A stretch of DNA of 32,601 bases from an uncultured Eubacterium sp. (lineage in GTDB: Bacteria > Bacillota > Clostridia > Lachnospirales > Lachnospiraceae): assembly GCA_910584645.1 (NCBI GenBank), contig CAJUAU010000029.1, positions 1 through 32,601 on the forward strand, given 5' to 3'. Below, piece after piece: positions 15,672 through 24,306 of the stretch. The number at the start of each line of letters is the position of its first letter. The first letter of the stretch is position 1. A model generated the notes under the pieces. The model made no database searches and was not told where the DNA came from. It saw nothing but the letters and a program-made list of their open reading frames with translations. Position numbers and translations under genes: made by a program.

Positions 15672-16352
15672 ATGAGCGAAGTTATTTTAAAAAATGTCTC
15701 AAAATCCTATATGACAGGTGTTAAAAAGCAGGAAGTCCTGAAAGGGGTTGATCTGGAGGTGGAAACCGGAGAATTTGTGACGATCTATGGCCCCAGCGGC
15801 GCGGGCAAGACTACGGTTATGAATATTGTAGGAGGGCTGGATGATTTTGATGGGGGTGAGGTGATCATAAATGGCGAGAATATTTCCAATCTGTCAGAGA
15901 CTAAACTCGCCCGGTACAGACGCAGGCATGTGGGATATATTTTTCAGATGTTTCATCTGATCCCGGTACTTACGGTGTATGAGAATATTGTTTACCCGCT
16001 GCTGCTGGATAAAAGTAAGATTGATGATGAGTATGTGGAGGAATTAATGAAGGATCTGGGTATCTTTGAAAAACGAAGTGCATTTCCCAATGAACTGTCA
16101 GGGGGACAGCAGCAGAGGGTGGCGATCGCCAGGGCATTGGTAAACCAGCCCAACGTGATCTTAGCCGACGAGCCGACGGGAAATCTGGATGAAAAGACGG
16201 GGAATGCAGTGATCGACCTGCTGCTTTCGGGAGTTAAAAAATATCATCGTACTTTGATCATGATAACCCATAACATGGAAATTGCCAGGCGGTCGGATCG
16301 GATCTATCAATTAAAAGAAGGTAAATTATATGAAATTTCGGCTGACGTGTAG
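15672..16352 (+). CDS. ABC transporter ATP-binding protein (MacB/LolD type)
   Basis: From ATG 15672 (GGAGG just upstream; an in-frame ATG at 15657 has none) the protein has 226 residues. Walker A GPSGAGKTT (40-48), Q-loop Gln92 in YIFQMFHLIP, signature LSGGQ (142-146), Walker B VILADEPTGNLD (162-173) and H-loop His in MITHNME are all present, so it should be an active ATPase. The sequence fits the group that powers FtsX-like mechanotransmission exporters. It is flanked by two FtsX-like permease genes; its 3' end overlaps the second by 23 bp. Confidence 0.94.
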   Translation: MSEVILKNVSKSYMTGVKKQEVLKGVDLEVETGEFVTIYGPSGAGKTTVMNIVGGLDDFDGGEVIINGENISNLSETKLARYRRRHVGYIFQMFHLIPVLTVYENIVYPLLLDKSKIDDEYVEELMKDLGIFEKRSAFPNELSGGQQQRVAIARALVNQPNVILADEPTGNLDEKTGNAVIDLLLSGVKKYHRTLIMITHNMEIARRSDRIYQLKEGKLYEISADV

Positions 16353-17751
16353 ATATATTTACAATAAGAAAAAACTTGCGATGATTGGTTTTGTCATTCT
16401 TCTTTCCCTGACGGGCATGTATGCCTTTTATGGTTTATTATTTTATCAGGCAAATGCGAATAAATGGCATCCCCTGGAGAGGATGGGGGAAGGCTGGTAT
16501 TATTATCTCAGCGATATCTCCTCGGTGGAAGAAGATCCGGGACTGGCCTACATAGAAAAAAAACTCAAAACTCTGGACACAAAGTGGATTCATTCTTTTG
16601 ATGGATATGATGTTTATTATTGTTCGGAGGAAGCCTGGGAGATGTATGATTACCAGTTAAAAAAGGGAGAGGATTTTTCCAGGGCAGATCCTGATCAGGT
16701 TATCATTTCCAGGGATCTGGAAAGAGAGCATCCTGTCGGCAGTACCATGCAGGTCAGGATATGGAATACAGATTCATTTTATGGAAAACCCAAATCGGTG
16801 GAAACGGTCGAATGCACAGTGGCAGGAGTTATGAGACAGGATAAGATATTATTCAGTCAGACTCCCGATAGTCCGGCGTTTAGCCACCGTATTTCGGAGT
16901 CAATGTTTTCAGAAGCATTGGGTGGAATACTGGATCCAACGATGGTGAGCCAGCTCTTTTTAAATCCCGGGTTTGAACTGAAGGATCCAAGCTGGTACCA
17001 ACGGTCTTCTGGAATCTTCTTTCAGGCGGATGAGGCTGAAATCACGGAAGTGAAAGAAAAATGTAAGAGTTATGGGACGATCAATAAAGTCAGTGACATT
17101 CTTACACAGAATAATCCGATTTATGGAAATGACCGATATAAAAGTATCGTTACATGTGTACTTTTTTCGTTATTCTGTGTGATTTATCTGGTAGTGTGGC
17201 TTACCTGTGTACTTCGGGCAAACGAAAAAGATTTTGCTTACCTGACATATATTAATGGACATCTGACAGGAGATCAGAAAAAGAAAAAAATAAATTTTTA
17301 CTGCCGTAAAATTTTTACAAACATTTTTTTTCTCATCCCACTGGTATTTCTTTTTTCTTTCGCGGCATGGTTTCTGCCAAATGAACTGGATGGCTTTTGG
17401 GAGATGAAATTATATATTCCCTTGATCGTTTTGGGAATTCAGTGTACGGTGTGTGTTCTGGGAGTATTGTGCCTAAAGCTTGTGAACGGAGAATTTGCAC
17501 AAAAAGCTGCAGAGTATCTTGAGGATTGTCCACTTCAAAGACTATATATAGATGATCTGTCTGTAAAAGACAATCTTGTTCTGGTGCTGTCCGCCCAGGG
17601 GTATAAATCCAAGTGGGCAGAAGAATATGTGGCAGCGGTATTGGGAGAACGTGAAGTCAGTTATTGTAAGAACAGGCGGGCGGATATGCTTTCCCAGGAA
17701 GAGCGCATGATCATAAATAAAATAAGAGATGAATTGCTGCAGAGGATATAA
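16330..17751 (+). CDS. Second FtsX/MacB-like permease with degenerate ABC-ATPase-like tail
   Basis: A 473-residue protein: one N-terminal membrane helix (about 16-38), an extracellular region to about 275, then three helices near 277-300, 330-352 and 363-387, the 1+3 plan of a half FtsX permease. After the last helix is a cytosolic tail of about 80 residues. In it, Gln403 and LSVKDNLVLVL, EEYVAAVLG, MLSQEERMIINKIRDELLQ follow the order of Q-loop, LTVYENIVYPL, EYVEELMKDLG and ELSGGQQQRVAIARALVNQ of the ATPase encoded just upstream; the distance from Gln to the LSxxx motif is 51 residues here and 50 there. There is no Walker A or B. ATG 16330 is preceded by GAAGG. The overall family is not one I can name. 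Confidence 0.78.
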   Translation: MKFRLTCRYIYNKKKLAMIGFVILLSLTGMYAFYGLLFYQANANKWHPLERMGEGWYYYLSDISSVEEDPGLAYIEKKLKTLDTKWIHSFDGYDVYYCSEEAWEMYDYQLKKGEDFSRADPDQVIISRDLEREHPVGSTMQVRIWNTDSFYGKPKSVETVECTVAGVMRQDKILFSQTPDSPAFSHRISESMFSEALGGILDPTMVSQLFLNPGFELKDPSWYQRSSGIFFQADEAEITEVKEKCKSYGTINKVSDILTQNNPIYGNDRYKSIVTCVLFSLFCVIYLVVWLTCVLRANEKDFAYLTYINGHLTGDQKKKKINFYCRKIFTNIFFLIPLVFLFSFAAWFLPNELDGFWEMKLYIPLIVLGIQCTVCVLGVLCLKLVNGEFAQKAAEYLEDCPLQRLYIDDLSVKDNLVLVLSAQGYKSKWAEEYVAAVLGEREVSYCKNRRADMLSQEERMIINKIRDELLQRI

Positions 17752-17759
17752 GATTCTAT

Positions 17760-17816
17760 TTCAGGAAATGACCGCTTTTGGTGTTTCAACACAGTCAAAA
17801 GCGGTCATTTCTTGAA
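17760..17816. terminator. Long hairpin between convergent ABC and pyrG genes
   Basis: Arms 17760-17780 and 17796-17816 pair over about 21 bp, 16 of them perfect, around a 15-nt loop. It lies 8 bp after the ABC stop and 18 bp from the pyrG stop. T tracts on both sides are poor, but its position suggests a shared bidirectional terminator. Confidence 0.7.
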
Positions 17817-17834
17817 GTTATTCGGTATATGTTT

Positions 17835-19448
17835 TTATCGGTTTTTTTCATCCAGTGCCAGTGCTGCTCCTACGAAACCTTTAAACAGCGGATGGGGGCG
17901 GTTTGGACGGCTTTTGAATTCCGGATGTGCCTGGGTGGCGATAAACCATGGGTGCTCCGGCAGTTCCATCATTTCCACGATGCGTCCGTCCGGGGAGAGA
18001 CCGGAGAACTTCATGCCGTTCCGTGCCAGGTCGTCCCTGTAATAATTATTTACTTCGTAGCGGTGACGGTGCCGTTCCTGAATGGTGTCAGTGCCGTACA
18101 GCTGGTATGCCTTGCTGGATTTGTCCAGAGTACAGGGATAGGAGCCGAGACGCAGCGTGCCGCCGATGTCCTCAATTCCATCCTGTTCCGGCATAAGATG
18201 GATCACCGGATGGGTGGTGGCAGGCGCCAGTTCTGCGCTGTGGGCATCGCCCCAGCCGATGACATTCCTTGCAAACTCCACGATGGCCAGCTGCATGCCG
18301 AGGCAAAGTCCCAGGAATGGTATATTATGTTCACGGGCATACTGAATGGCAAAGATTTTTCCGTCGATGCCCCGGTCTCCAAATCCGCCGGGAACTAGGA
18401 CACCGCTGACGTCACTCAGCAGCTCTTCTACGTTTTCCTGTGTTACCTCTTCGGAATTGATCCACTTGATATTCACCTGGGCATTGTGGGCAAATCCTCC
18501 GTGTTTCAGCGACTCTACCACGCTGATATATGCGTCGTGGAGGGCGGTATATTTTCCTACCAGCGCTACAGTAACTTCTTTAGAAAGATTCTTGATGGAA
18601 TAGACCATATTCTCCCACTCCGCCAGGTCTGGTTTCGGGCATTCCAGTTTGAGGCACTTGCAGGCAATATCTGCGAGATGTTCCTCCTCCATGGCGAGGG
18701 GAACTTCATATAATGTGTCAACATCCAGATTCTGAATGACCTGGTCACTTGGTACATTACAGAATAAAGATATTTTGTCCTTAATGGATTTTTCCAGTGG
18801 AATCTCTGTGCGGCAAACGATGATGTTTGGCTGGATCCCCATACCCTGTAATTCTTTTACACTGCTCTGGGTGGGTTTTGTCTTCAGTTCATCGGAGGCT
18901 CTCAGATATGGGATCAGTGTGACATGGATCAGGATCGCATTATCATGTCCCACATCCAGCTGGAACTGGCGGATGGCCTCTAAAAAGGGCTGGCTTTCGA
19001 TATCTCCCACGGTGCCGCCGACTTCGATGATGGCGATCTGTGTCTCATCACATCCGTCATTCCGGTAAAAACGACTTTTTAATTCATTTGTAATATGTGG
19101 GATGACCTGCACTGTACCGCCGCCGTAATCGCCGCGGCGTTCTTTGGACAGCACCGACCAGTAAACCTTTCCGGTGGTCACGTTGCTCTGTTTGGTCAGG
19201 CTCTCGTCGATAAAACGCTCGTAGTGTCCCAGGTCAAGATCTGTTTCTGCCCCGTCGTCAGTCACGAATACTTCACCGTGCTGGATCGGGTTCATGGTGC
19301 CGGGATCGATGTTGATATAGGGATCGAATTTCTGCATCGTCACACGGTAGCCCCGCATTTTCAACAGACGCCCCAGGGACGCCGCGGTGATCCCCTTTCC
19401 AAGACCAGAAACAACTCCTCCTGTTACAAATACATATTTTACAGCCAT
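17835..19448 (-). CDS. pyrG: CTP synthase
   Basis: The 537-residue enzyme makes CTP from UTP, ATP and glutamine. The synthetase domain begins MAVKYVFVTGGVVSGLGKGI with the P-loop, then KFDPYINIDPGTMNP and the DDGAETDLDLGHYERF segment. The glutaminase domain has GFGDRG, the nucleophile Cys382 in GLCLGMQLA, and the final His/Glu in TQAHPEFKSRP. Length equals the family norm. AGGAGG lies just before the ATG. It stands alone on the minus strand, convergent with the ABC genes and divergent from ftsH, with its own promoter about 140 bp upstream. Confidence 0.97.
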   Translation of the reverse strand: MAVKYVFVTGGVVSGLGKGITAASLGRLLKMRGYRVTMQKFDPYINIDPGTMNPIQHGEVFVTDDGAETDLDLGHYERFIDESLTKQSNVTTGKVYWSVLSKERRGDYGGGTVQVIPHITNELKSRFYRNDGCDETQIAIIEVGGTVGDIESQPFLEAIRQFQLDVGHDNAILIHVTLIPYLRASDELKTKPTQSSVKELQGMGIQPNIIVCRTEIPLEKSIKDKISLFCNVPSDQVIQNLDVDTLYEVPLAMEEEHLADIACKCLKLECPKPDLAEWENMVYSIKNLSKEVTVALVGKYTALHDAYISVVESLKHGGFAHNAQVNIKWINSEEVTQENVEELLSDVSGVLVPGGFGDRGIDGKIFAIQYAREHNIPFLGLCLGMQLAIVEFARNVIGWGDAHSAELAPATTHPVIHLMPEQDGIEDIGGTLRLGSYPCTLDKSSKAYQLYGTDTIQERHRHRYEVNNYYRDDLARNGMKFSGLSPDGRIVEMMELPEHPWFIATQAHPEFKSRPNRPHPLFKGFVGAALALDEKNR

Positions 19449-19558
19449 TTTTCCTCCTCCTTGCCGCCATGTCTGTGGAAAGCGGCGTCTATGTGTATAT
19501 AAATCATGATCGGTTGGGTAAAAATACTTTTATATTATAATGCTATGGATTGCTTCGC

Positions 19559-19577
19559 ATTTTGACCTTTTGACCCT
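19559..19577. repeat. Tandem 8-mer at the start of the pyrG leader
   Basis: TTTTGACC occurs twice in tandem (19560-19567 and 19568-19575). Read on the minus strand it is AGGGTCAAAAGGTCAAAAT, nearly identical to 28686-28703 upstream of dapF. It lies at the expected 5' end of the pyrG transcript. Confidence 0.6.
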
Positions 19578-19585
19578 ATCGTCAT

Positions 19586-19614
19586 ATTATACTATTTTTA
19601 CAGTGTTGTTTCAA
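19586..19614 (-). promoter_or_regulatory. Promoter of pyrG
   Basis: On the minus strand TTGAAA (19609-19614), 17 bp, TATAAT (19586-19591). The start point should fall near 19579, giving a leader of about 130 nt. The leader opens with the repeat described at 19559-19577. A short GCCGC/GCGGC stem lies right before the ribosome site. Confidence 0.8.
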
Positions 19615-19630
19615 TAGGCAAAAATTTTTT

Positions 19631-19646
19631 TTCACGAATTCTTCAC
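19631..19646 (+). promoter_or_regulatory. TTCAC direct repeats upstream of the ftsH promoter
   Basis: TTCAC at 19631-19635 and again at 19642-19646 gives an 11-bp period, ending 10 bp before the ftsH -35. The spacing suits an OmpR-type activator. With only five repeated bases this is weak. Confidence 0.25.
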
Positions 19647-19656
19647 ATCTATGGCA

Positions 19657-19685
19657 TTGATTTATGGGGGAAAATCCATTATACT
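19657..19685 (+). promoter_or_regulatory. Promoter of ftsH
   Basis: TTGATT (19657-19662), 17 bp, TATACT (19680-19685). The transcript would start near 19692, about 32 bp before the ATG, which follows AGGAAAGG. This promoter faces away from that of pyrG. Confidence 0.75.
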
Positions 19686-19723
19686 AAAAAGAGTGTGTAA
19701 CTACTAGGAAAGGAAAGGATTAG

Positions 19724-21649
19724 ATGGAAAATAATGGTAACGGCAAGCGGCCTGGCAATCCGAAAAAGAACAAAACCAATATTATCATTTGCATTGCAGC
19801 GGCATTTTTTGCCTTTGGACTGATCTTGTTTTTAAATTCTGAGATTCAACGAAATACAAAAAAGGAAATTTCCTATACCAAATTTATCGAGATGCTCAAG
19901 GAGGGAAAGGTAGAAAAAGTAACCTTTGGCTCCAATGTGATCCATATTGAGCCCAAGACGGAAGAGCGGGTGGCGATGTTTAAAGTCACTTATTATACCG
20001 GTTATGTCAATGACACGGCGCTGGTCCAGGACATGCTCAACAAATATAACGTAGAGTTTTCCGCGAAGATCGAGGACACCAGTTCTGGTGTGCTGGAATT
20101 TTTCCTGGCCTATATTCTTCCCTTTGTGGGGATGTGGGTGGTTCTCTGGCTTCTCATGCGCTTTATGGCGAGAAGCGGCGGGGGCGGCGGCCTGATGGGT
20201 GTGGGGAAGTCCACCGCAAAAATGTATGTGGAAAAAGAGACCGGGGTTACTTTTAAGGATGTAGCGGGGGAAGAAGAGGCGAAGGAGTCTCTGACGGAGC
20301 TGGTGGATTTCCTGAAGAACCCGGATAAATACCGGAAGATCGGGGCGAGGCTTCCGAAAGGAGCGCTTCTGGTAGGCCCTCCGGGAACTGGTAAGACCCT
20401 GCTGGCAAAGGCGCTTGCCGGAGAGGCCAGCGTACCTTTCTTTTCCCTGTCCGGTTCGGATTTTGTGGAAATGTTTGTGGGCGTGGGTGCTTCCCGTGTC
20501 CGGGATCTTTTTAAGCAGGCGCAGTCCATGGCGCCCTGTATCATATTCATCGATGAGATCGACGCTATCGGTAAGAGCAGGGATACCCAGTATGGCGGCG
20601 GTAATGACGAGCGGGAGCAGACGCTGAACCAGCTGCTCTCGGAGATGGACGGTTTTGATTCCTCCAAGGGTATCGTCATTCTGGGAGCTACCAACCGGCC
20701 GGAGGTGCTGGATAAGGCATTGCTGCGTCCCGGGCGTTTTGACCGGAGGATCATCGTGGAGAAACCGGACCTCAAAGGAAGGATCGATGTGCTCAAAGTG
20801 CACTCCCACGATGTGCTGATGGATGATACCGTGAACCTGGAGGAGATCGCCCTGGCGACTTCTGGCGCAGTGGGGGCGGACCTTGCCAATATGGTCAACG
20901 AGGCGGCGATCATGGCGGTGAAAGATGGCAGAAAAGTAGTCAGCCAGAAGGACCTCTTCGAGGCGGTGGAGGTTGTCTTTGCCGGAAAAGAGAAAAAAGA
21001 CCGTATCCTGGGCGAAGAGGAGAAGAAGATCGTGGCGTACCATGAGGTGGGTCATGCCTTGATCACCACTCTGTTGAAAAATGCAGAGCCGGTGCAGAAG
21101 ATTACCATTGTGCCCCGTACAATGGGAGCGCTGGGCTACGTGATGCAGGTGCCGGAGGAGGAGAAATATCTTCGGAAAAAAGAAGAACTGATTTCTAAGA
21201 TCGTGACTCTCTATGGAGGACGGGCTGCTGAGGAGATCATATTTGGTGATGTGACCACCGGTGCTTCCAATGATATCGAGCAGGCGACATCCATAGCCAG
21301 GGCCATGATCACCCAGTACGGAATGAGTGATAAATTCGGCATGATCGGGCTGGAGTCCATTCAGAACCGTTATCTGGACGGACGGACTGTCATGAACTGC
21401 GGCGACCGGACGGAGAGTGAAGTAGACCAGGAGGTAATGGCATTCCTCAAGGAATGTTATCAAAAGGCCTACAAAATGATTGATGAAAATAAAGAAGTCC
21501 TTCATAAGCTGGCGGCTCATCTGGTGGAGCGGGAGACCATCACCGGAAAAGAGTTTGTCAGGATCTATGAGGAGGAGACGGGAACTGTCCTGAAAAAGGA
21601 CGATGACAAGGATAAACCGGAGATTGAGGAGAACACGGATGGCGTATGA
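19724..21649 (+). CDS. ftsH: ATP-dependent zinc metalloprotease FtsH
   Basis: The 641-residue protein has a short cytosolic N terminus, two membrane helices (about 19-37 and 126-149) around an extracellular domain, then the AAA module: Walker A GPPGTGKT (218-225), Walker B IIFIDEID (273-280), and the second region of homology ATNRPEVLDKALLRPGRFDRR. The protease part has HEVGH with His440, Glu441 and His444. FtsH is a membrane-bound hexamer that pulls out and degrades damaged membrane proteins and short-lived regulators. A HAD phosphatase gene overlaps its end by 11 bp and uvrC follows. Confidence 0.97.
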   Translation: MENNGNGKRPGNPKKNKTNIIICIAAAFFAFGLILFLNSEIQRNTKKEISYTKFIEMLKEGKVEKVTFGSNVIHIEPKTEERVAMFKVTYYTGYVNDTALVQDMLNKYNVEFSAKIEDTSSGVLEFFLAYILPFVGMWVVLWLLMRFMARSGGGGGLMGVGKSTAKMYVEKETGVTFKDVAGEEEAKESLTELVDFLKNPDKYRKIGARLPKGALLVGPPGTGKTLLAKALAGEASVPFFSLSGSDFVEMFVGVGASRVRDLFKQAQSMAPCIIFIDEIDAIGKSRDTQYGGGNDEREQTLNQLLSEMDGFDSSKGIVILGATNRPEVLDKALLRPGRFDRRIIVEKPDLKGRIDVLKVHSHDVLMDDTVNLEEIALATSGAVGADLANMVNEAAIMAVKDGRKVVSQKDLFEAVEVVFAGKEKKDRILGEEEKKIVAYHEVGHALITTLLKNAEPVQKITIVPRTMGALGYVMQVPEEEKYLRKKEELISKIVTLYGGRAAEEIIFGDVTTGASNDIEQATSIARAMITQYGMSDKFGMIGLESIQNRYLDGRTVMNCGDRTESEVDQEVMAFLKECYQKAYKMIDENKEVLHKLAAHLVERETITGKEFVRIYEEETGTVLKKDDDKDKPEIEENTDGV

Positions 21650-22442
21650 AGTATTGGTACTGGATGTAGATGGAACATTGATGCGGACGGATAAGAGGAT
21701 ATCAAAAAAGACCATCGATGCGATCGTGGGCCTGCAGCAGTCCGGGGTAAAGGTGGCGATCGCCTCCGGCAGATGTACAGCGGGGATCCTTCCCGCTGCC
21801 CGGATGATCCGGCTGGATGAATTTGGCGGCTATATTGTTTCCTATAATGGGGGATGTATCAGTAACTGCCAGACCGGGGAGATCATTTACAATATCAATC
21901 TTCCCGAGGGCATCGTACAGGAGATCTATGAATTTTCCAAGAAAGAAAAGACCGGGATCATGACCTATCATGGAAACGACATCATCGCTGAAAATGACGC
22001 AGACCAGTATATACAGATCGATGCGAAGGGCTGTGGTATCGATATTCATGTGGTGGAAGACTTCGGAAAAGAGGTTGTCTATCCAGTGAATAAGTGCCTG
22101 CTGACGGGAGATCCAGATTATATGGCAGGTGTCGAACCAAGAGCTGCCGCGGCTTTTGAGGGACGGCTGAGTGTGTACCGGTCTGAGGATTTTTATGTGG
22201 AAATGATGCCCCTGGGCATCGACAAGGCATATGGACTGTCCCGGCTGCTGGACCGGCTGGGGTATTCCAGGAAGCAGATGATCTGCTGCGGCGACGGTTT
22301 CAATGACATCTCCATGATCGAATATGCTGGCATCGGCGTGGCGATGGCGAATGCCAGTGAGGAAGTGAGGGCAAAGGCGGACTATATCGCGCCCCACTGT
22401 GATGAGGATGGGCTGGTGGACGTGATCCAAAAATATTTTTAG
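21639..22442 (+). CDS. Cof-type HAD-superfamily phosphatase
   Basis: The 267-residue protein starts MAYEVLVLDVDGTLM, with ribosome site TTGAGGAG inside ftsH; an upstream in-frame start would only add residues read from the ftsH region. The DVDGTL motif holds the nucleophile Asp and acid/base Asp. The large C2 cap (about residues 85-185) and the late motif MICCGDGFNDISMIEYAGIGVAM are typical of the Cof / YidA group, which dephosphorylates sugar phosphates or nucleotides such as FMN or PLP. Substrate is not predictable. It overlaps ftsH by 11 bp and precedes uvrC by 13 bp, so the three form one operon. Confidence 0.92.
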   Translation: MAYEVLVLDVDGTLMRTDKRISKKTIDAIVGLQQSGVKVAIASGRCTAGILPAARMIRLDEFGGYIVSYNGGCISNCQTGEIIYNINLPEGIVQEIYEFSKKEKTGIMTYHGNDIIAENDADQYIQIDAKGCGIDIHVVEDFGKEVVYPVNKCLLTGDPDYMAGVEPRAAAAFEGRLSVYRSEDFYVEMMPLGIDKAYGLSRLLDRLGYSRKQMICCGDGFNDISMIEYAGIGVAMANASEEVRAKADYIAPHCDEDGLVDVIQKYF

Positions 22443-22455
22443 AGGAGGCGGCAGG

Positions 22456-24294
22456 GTGTTTGACTTAGAAGCGGAGTTGAAAAAACTTCCGGATAAGCCG
22501 GGAGTATATCTGATGCATGACAAAGAGGATCATATTATTTATGTGGGAAAGGCTGTTGTGCTGAAAAACCGGGTGAGGCAGTATTTTCAGAAGAGCCGCA
22601 ACGTGTCCCCTAAGATTGCCAGAATGATCGAACAGATCGCCTGGTTTGAATATATCGTGACGGACAGTGAGTTAGAAGCCCTGGTGCTGGAGTGCAACCT
22701 GATCAAAGAACACAATCCCAAATATAACACGATGCTAAAGGATGGCAAGAGCTATCCTTTTTTGAAAGCTACGATCCAGGAAGATTTTCCCCGGTTTGTC
22801 CTCGCCAGGCAGATGAAACGGGATGGCGCCAAATATTTTGGGCCCTTCACCAGCGGAGCGGCGATCCGGGATACCATCGAGCTTCTGAATAAACTGTTTC
22901 ATCTGAGGAACTGCCGGAAGGTTCTGCCGCGGGATGTGGGGAAGGAGAGACCCTGCCTGTACCATCAGATGGGGCAGTGTCCGGCGCCCTGCCAGGGCAG
23001 TGTGGACCGGGAGGAATACAGGGAAAATTTTCAGAAGGCCCTTTCATTTCTGAATGGAAACACGAAAGAAGTGCTGAAGGATCTGCAGCAGAAGATGGAA
23101 CAGCTGGCGCAGAATATGCAGTTTGAGGAGGCGGCGGTCTACCGGGATCTTATCGACAGTGTCAGGCAGGTGACGGAGCGCCAGAAGATCACCAGCGATG
23201 ACCAGGAGGACAGGGACATCATCGCCATCGCCAGAAATGAGGACGAGGCAGTGGTGCAGGTGTTCTTTATCCGTGGCGGAAAGCTGATCGGCAGGGAGCA
23301 CTATTACCTATCAGGAGTGCTGGAAGAGGAGGAGGGGCACATTTTAAGCGCCTTCATCAAGCAGATGTATGCGGGGACGCCCTATGTGCCACGGGAACTA
23401 TGGACGGAGTGCGAGCCGGAGGACAGCGGGGCGATCCTGGAGTGGCTGGCGAAAAAGCGGGGGCATAAAGTCTTTTTCAGACATCCGAAGCGGGGAGAAA
23501 AGGTGCGGCTGCTGGATCTGGCAAAGCGCAATGCCCATATGGTCCTTGCCCAGGATGCGGAGAAGCTTAAGCAGGAAAGAGAAAAGACACTGGGAGCCAT
23601 GGAAGAGATCGAGGGGCTTCTGGGACTTCAGGGGCTGAACCGGGTTGAATCTTATGACATTTCTAATATCAATGGCTTTGAGACAGTGGGATCCATGGTG
23701 GTATTTGAGAAAGGGCGCGCCAAGAAAAATGATTACCGGAAGTTCCGTATCCGGACAGTGACAGGCCCCGATGATTACCACTCCATGGAAGAGCTGCTGA
23801 CGAGGCGTTTTACCCATGGCCAGAGACAGGAGCTGGCGGAGATGGATTCTTTCCGGCTCTTTCCGGACGTGATCTTTATGGATGGGGGAAAGGGACAGGT
23901 CAATGTGGCGGAGAGGGTTCTCCAGGAATTAAAGATCGATATTCCGGTATGCGGCATGGTAAAGGATGACCACCACCGGACAAGGGGATTATTTTTCAGA
24001 AACGAAGAGATACCCATCGATATCCATGGCCAGGGCTTCCGTCTCATCACCAGGATCCAGGATGAAACCCACCGTTTTGCCATCGAGTACCACCGGCAGA
24101 TCCGGGGAAAGGCACAGGTGCATTCCATCCTGGATGACATTCCCACCATTGGTACTGCGAGGCGGAAGGCATTGATGAAGTACTATGAATCCCTGGATGA
24201 CATCAAGAAAGCCACGGTGGAAGAATTAAAGGAAGTGCCGGGGATGAACGAGCGGTCGGCGAAAGCTGTAGTGGAGTTTTTCAGGGAAGGATGA
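22456..24294 (+). CDS. uvrC: UvrABC excinuclease subunit C
   Basis: A 612-residue protein starting at GTG after AGGAGG. The N-terminal GIY-YIG nuclease has KPGVYLMHDKEDHIIYVGKA, which makes the 3' incision. The middle has a Cys-containing segment (RPCLYHQMGQCPAPC) and a UVR helix pair (about 205-235) for UvrB contact. The RNase H-like C-terminal nuclease has ESYDISNINGFETVGSMVVFEKG and DGGKGQVNVAE, making the 5' incision, and the end is a helix-hairpin-helix (IPTIGTARRKALMKYY, EVPGMNERSAKAVVEFF). All domains of full-length UvrC are present. It ends the ftsH operon and converges on the next gene with only 9 bp between. Confidence 0.97.
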   Translation: MFDLEAELKKLPDKPGVYLMHDKEDHIIYVGKAVVLKNRVRQYFQKSRNVSPKIARMIEQIAWFEYIVTDSELEALVLECNLIKEHNPKYNTMLKDGKSYPFLKATIQEDFPRFVLARQMKRDGAKYFGPFTSGAAIRDTIELLNKLFHLRNCRKVLPRDVGKERPCLYHQMGQCPAPCQGSVDREEYRENFQKALSFLNGNTKEVLKDLQQKMEQLAQNMQFEEAAVYRDLIDSVRQVTERQKITSDDQEDRDIIAIARNEDEAVVQVFFIRGGKLIGREHYYLSGVLEEEEGHILSAFIKQMYAGTPYVPRELWTECEPEDSGAILEWLAKKRGHKVFFRHPKRGEKVRLLDLAKRNAHMVLAQDAEKLKQEREKTLGAMEEIEGLLGLQGLNRVESYDISNINGFETVGSMVVFEKGRAKKNDYRKFRIRTVTGPDDYHSMEELLTRRFTHGQRQELAEMDSFRLFPDVIFMDGGKGQVNVAERVLQELKIDIPVCGMVKDDHHRTRGLFFRNEEIPIDIHGQGFRLITRIQDETHRFAIEYHRQIRGKAQVHSILDDIPTIGTARRKALMKYYESLDDIKKATVEELKEVPGMNERSAKAVVEFFREG

Positions 24295-24306
24295 GGGTAT
24301 GCCTCA
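24292..24306. other. Hairpin holding both convergent stop codons
   Basis: TGAGG-GTATG-CCTCA: the left arm begins with the uvrC stop TGA, and the right arm on the other strand begins with the stop TGA of the glucosaminidase. No T tract follows on either side, so termination here is doubtful. Confidence 0.4.

Noticed and set aside
19449..19585. CTP-sensing reiterative attenuation of pyrG as in Bacillus
   Set aside because: The expected transcript start reads AUAGGGU rather than GGGC, and no terminator hairpin with a T tract lies in the leader.
19832..21715. A 627-codon open frame on the strand opposite ftsH
   Set aside because: It mirrors the codon structure of ftsH, is His/Arg/Leu rich without domains, and has no ribosome site. 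FtsH is complete and certain.
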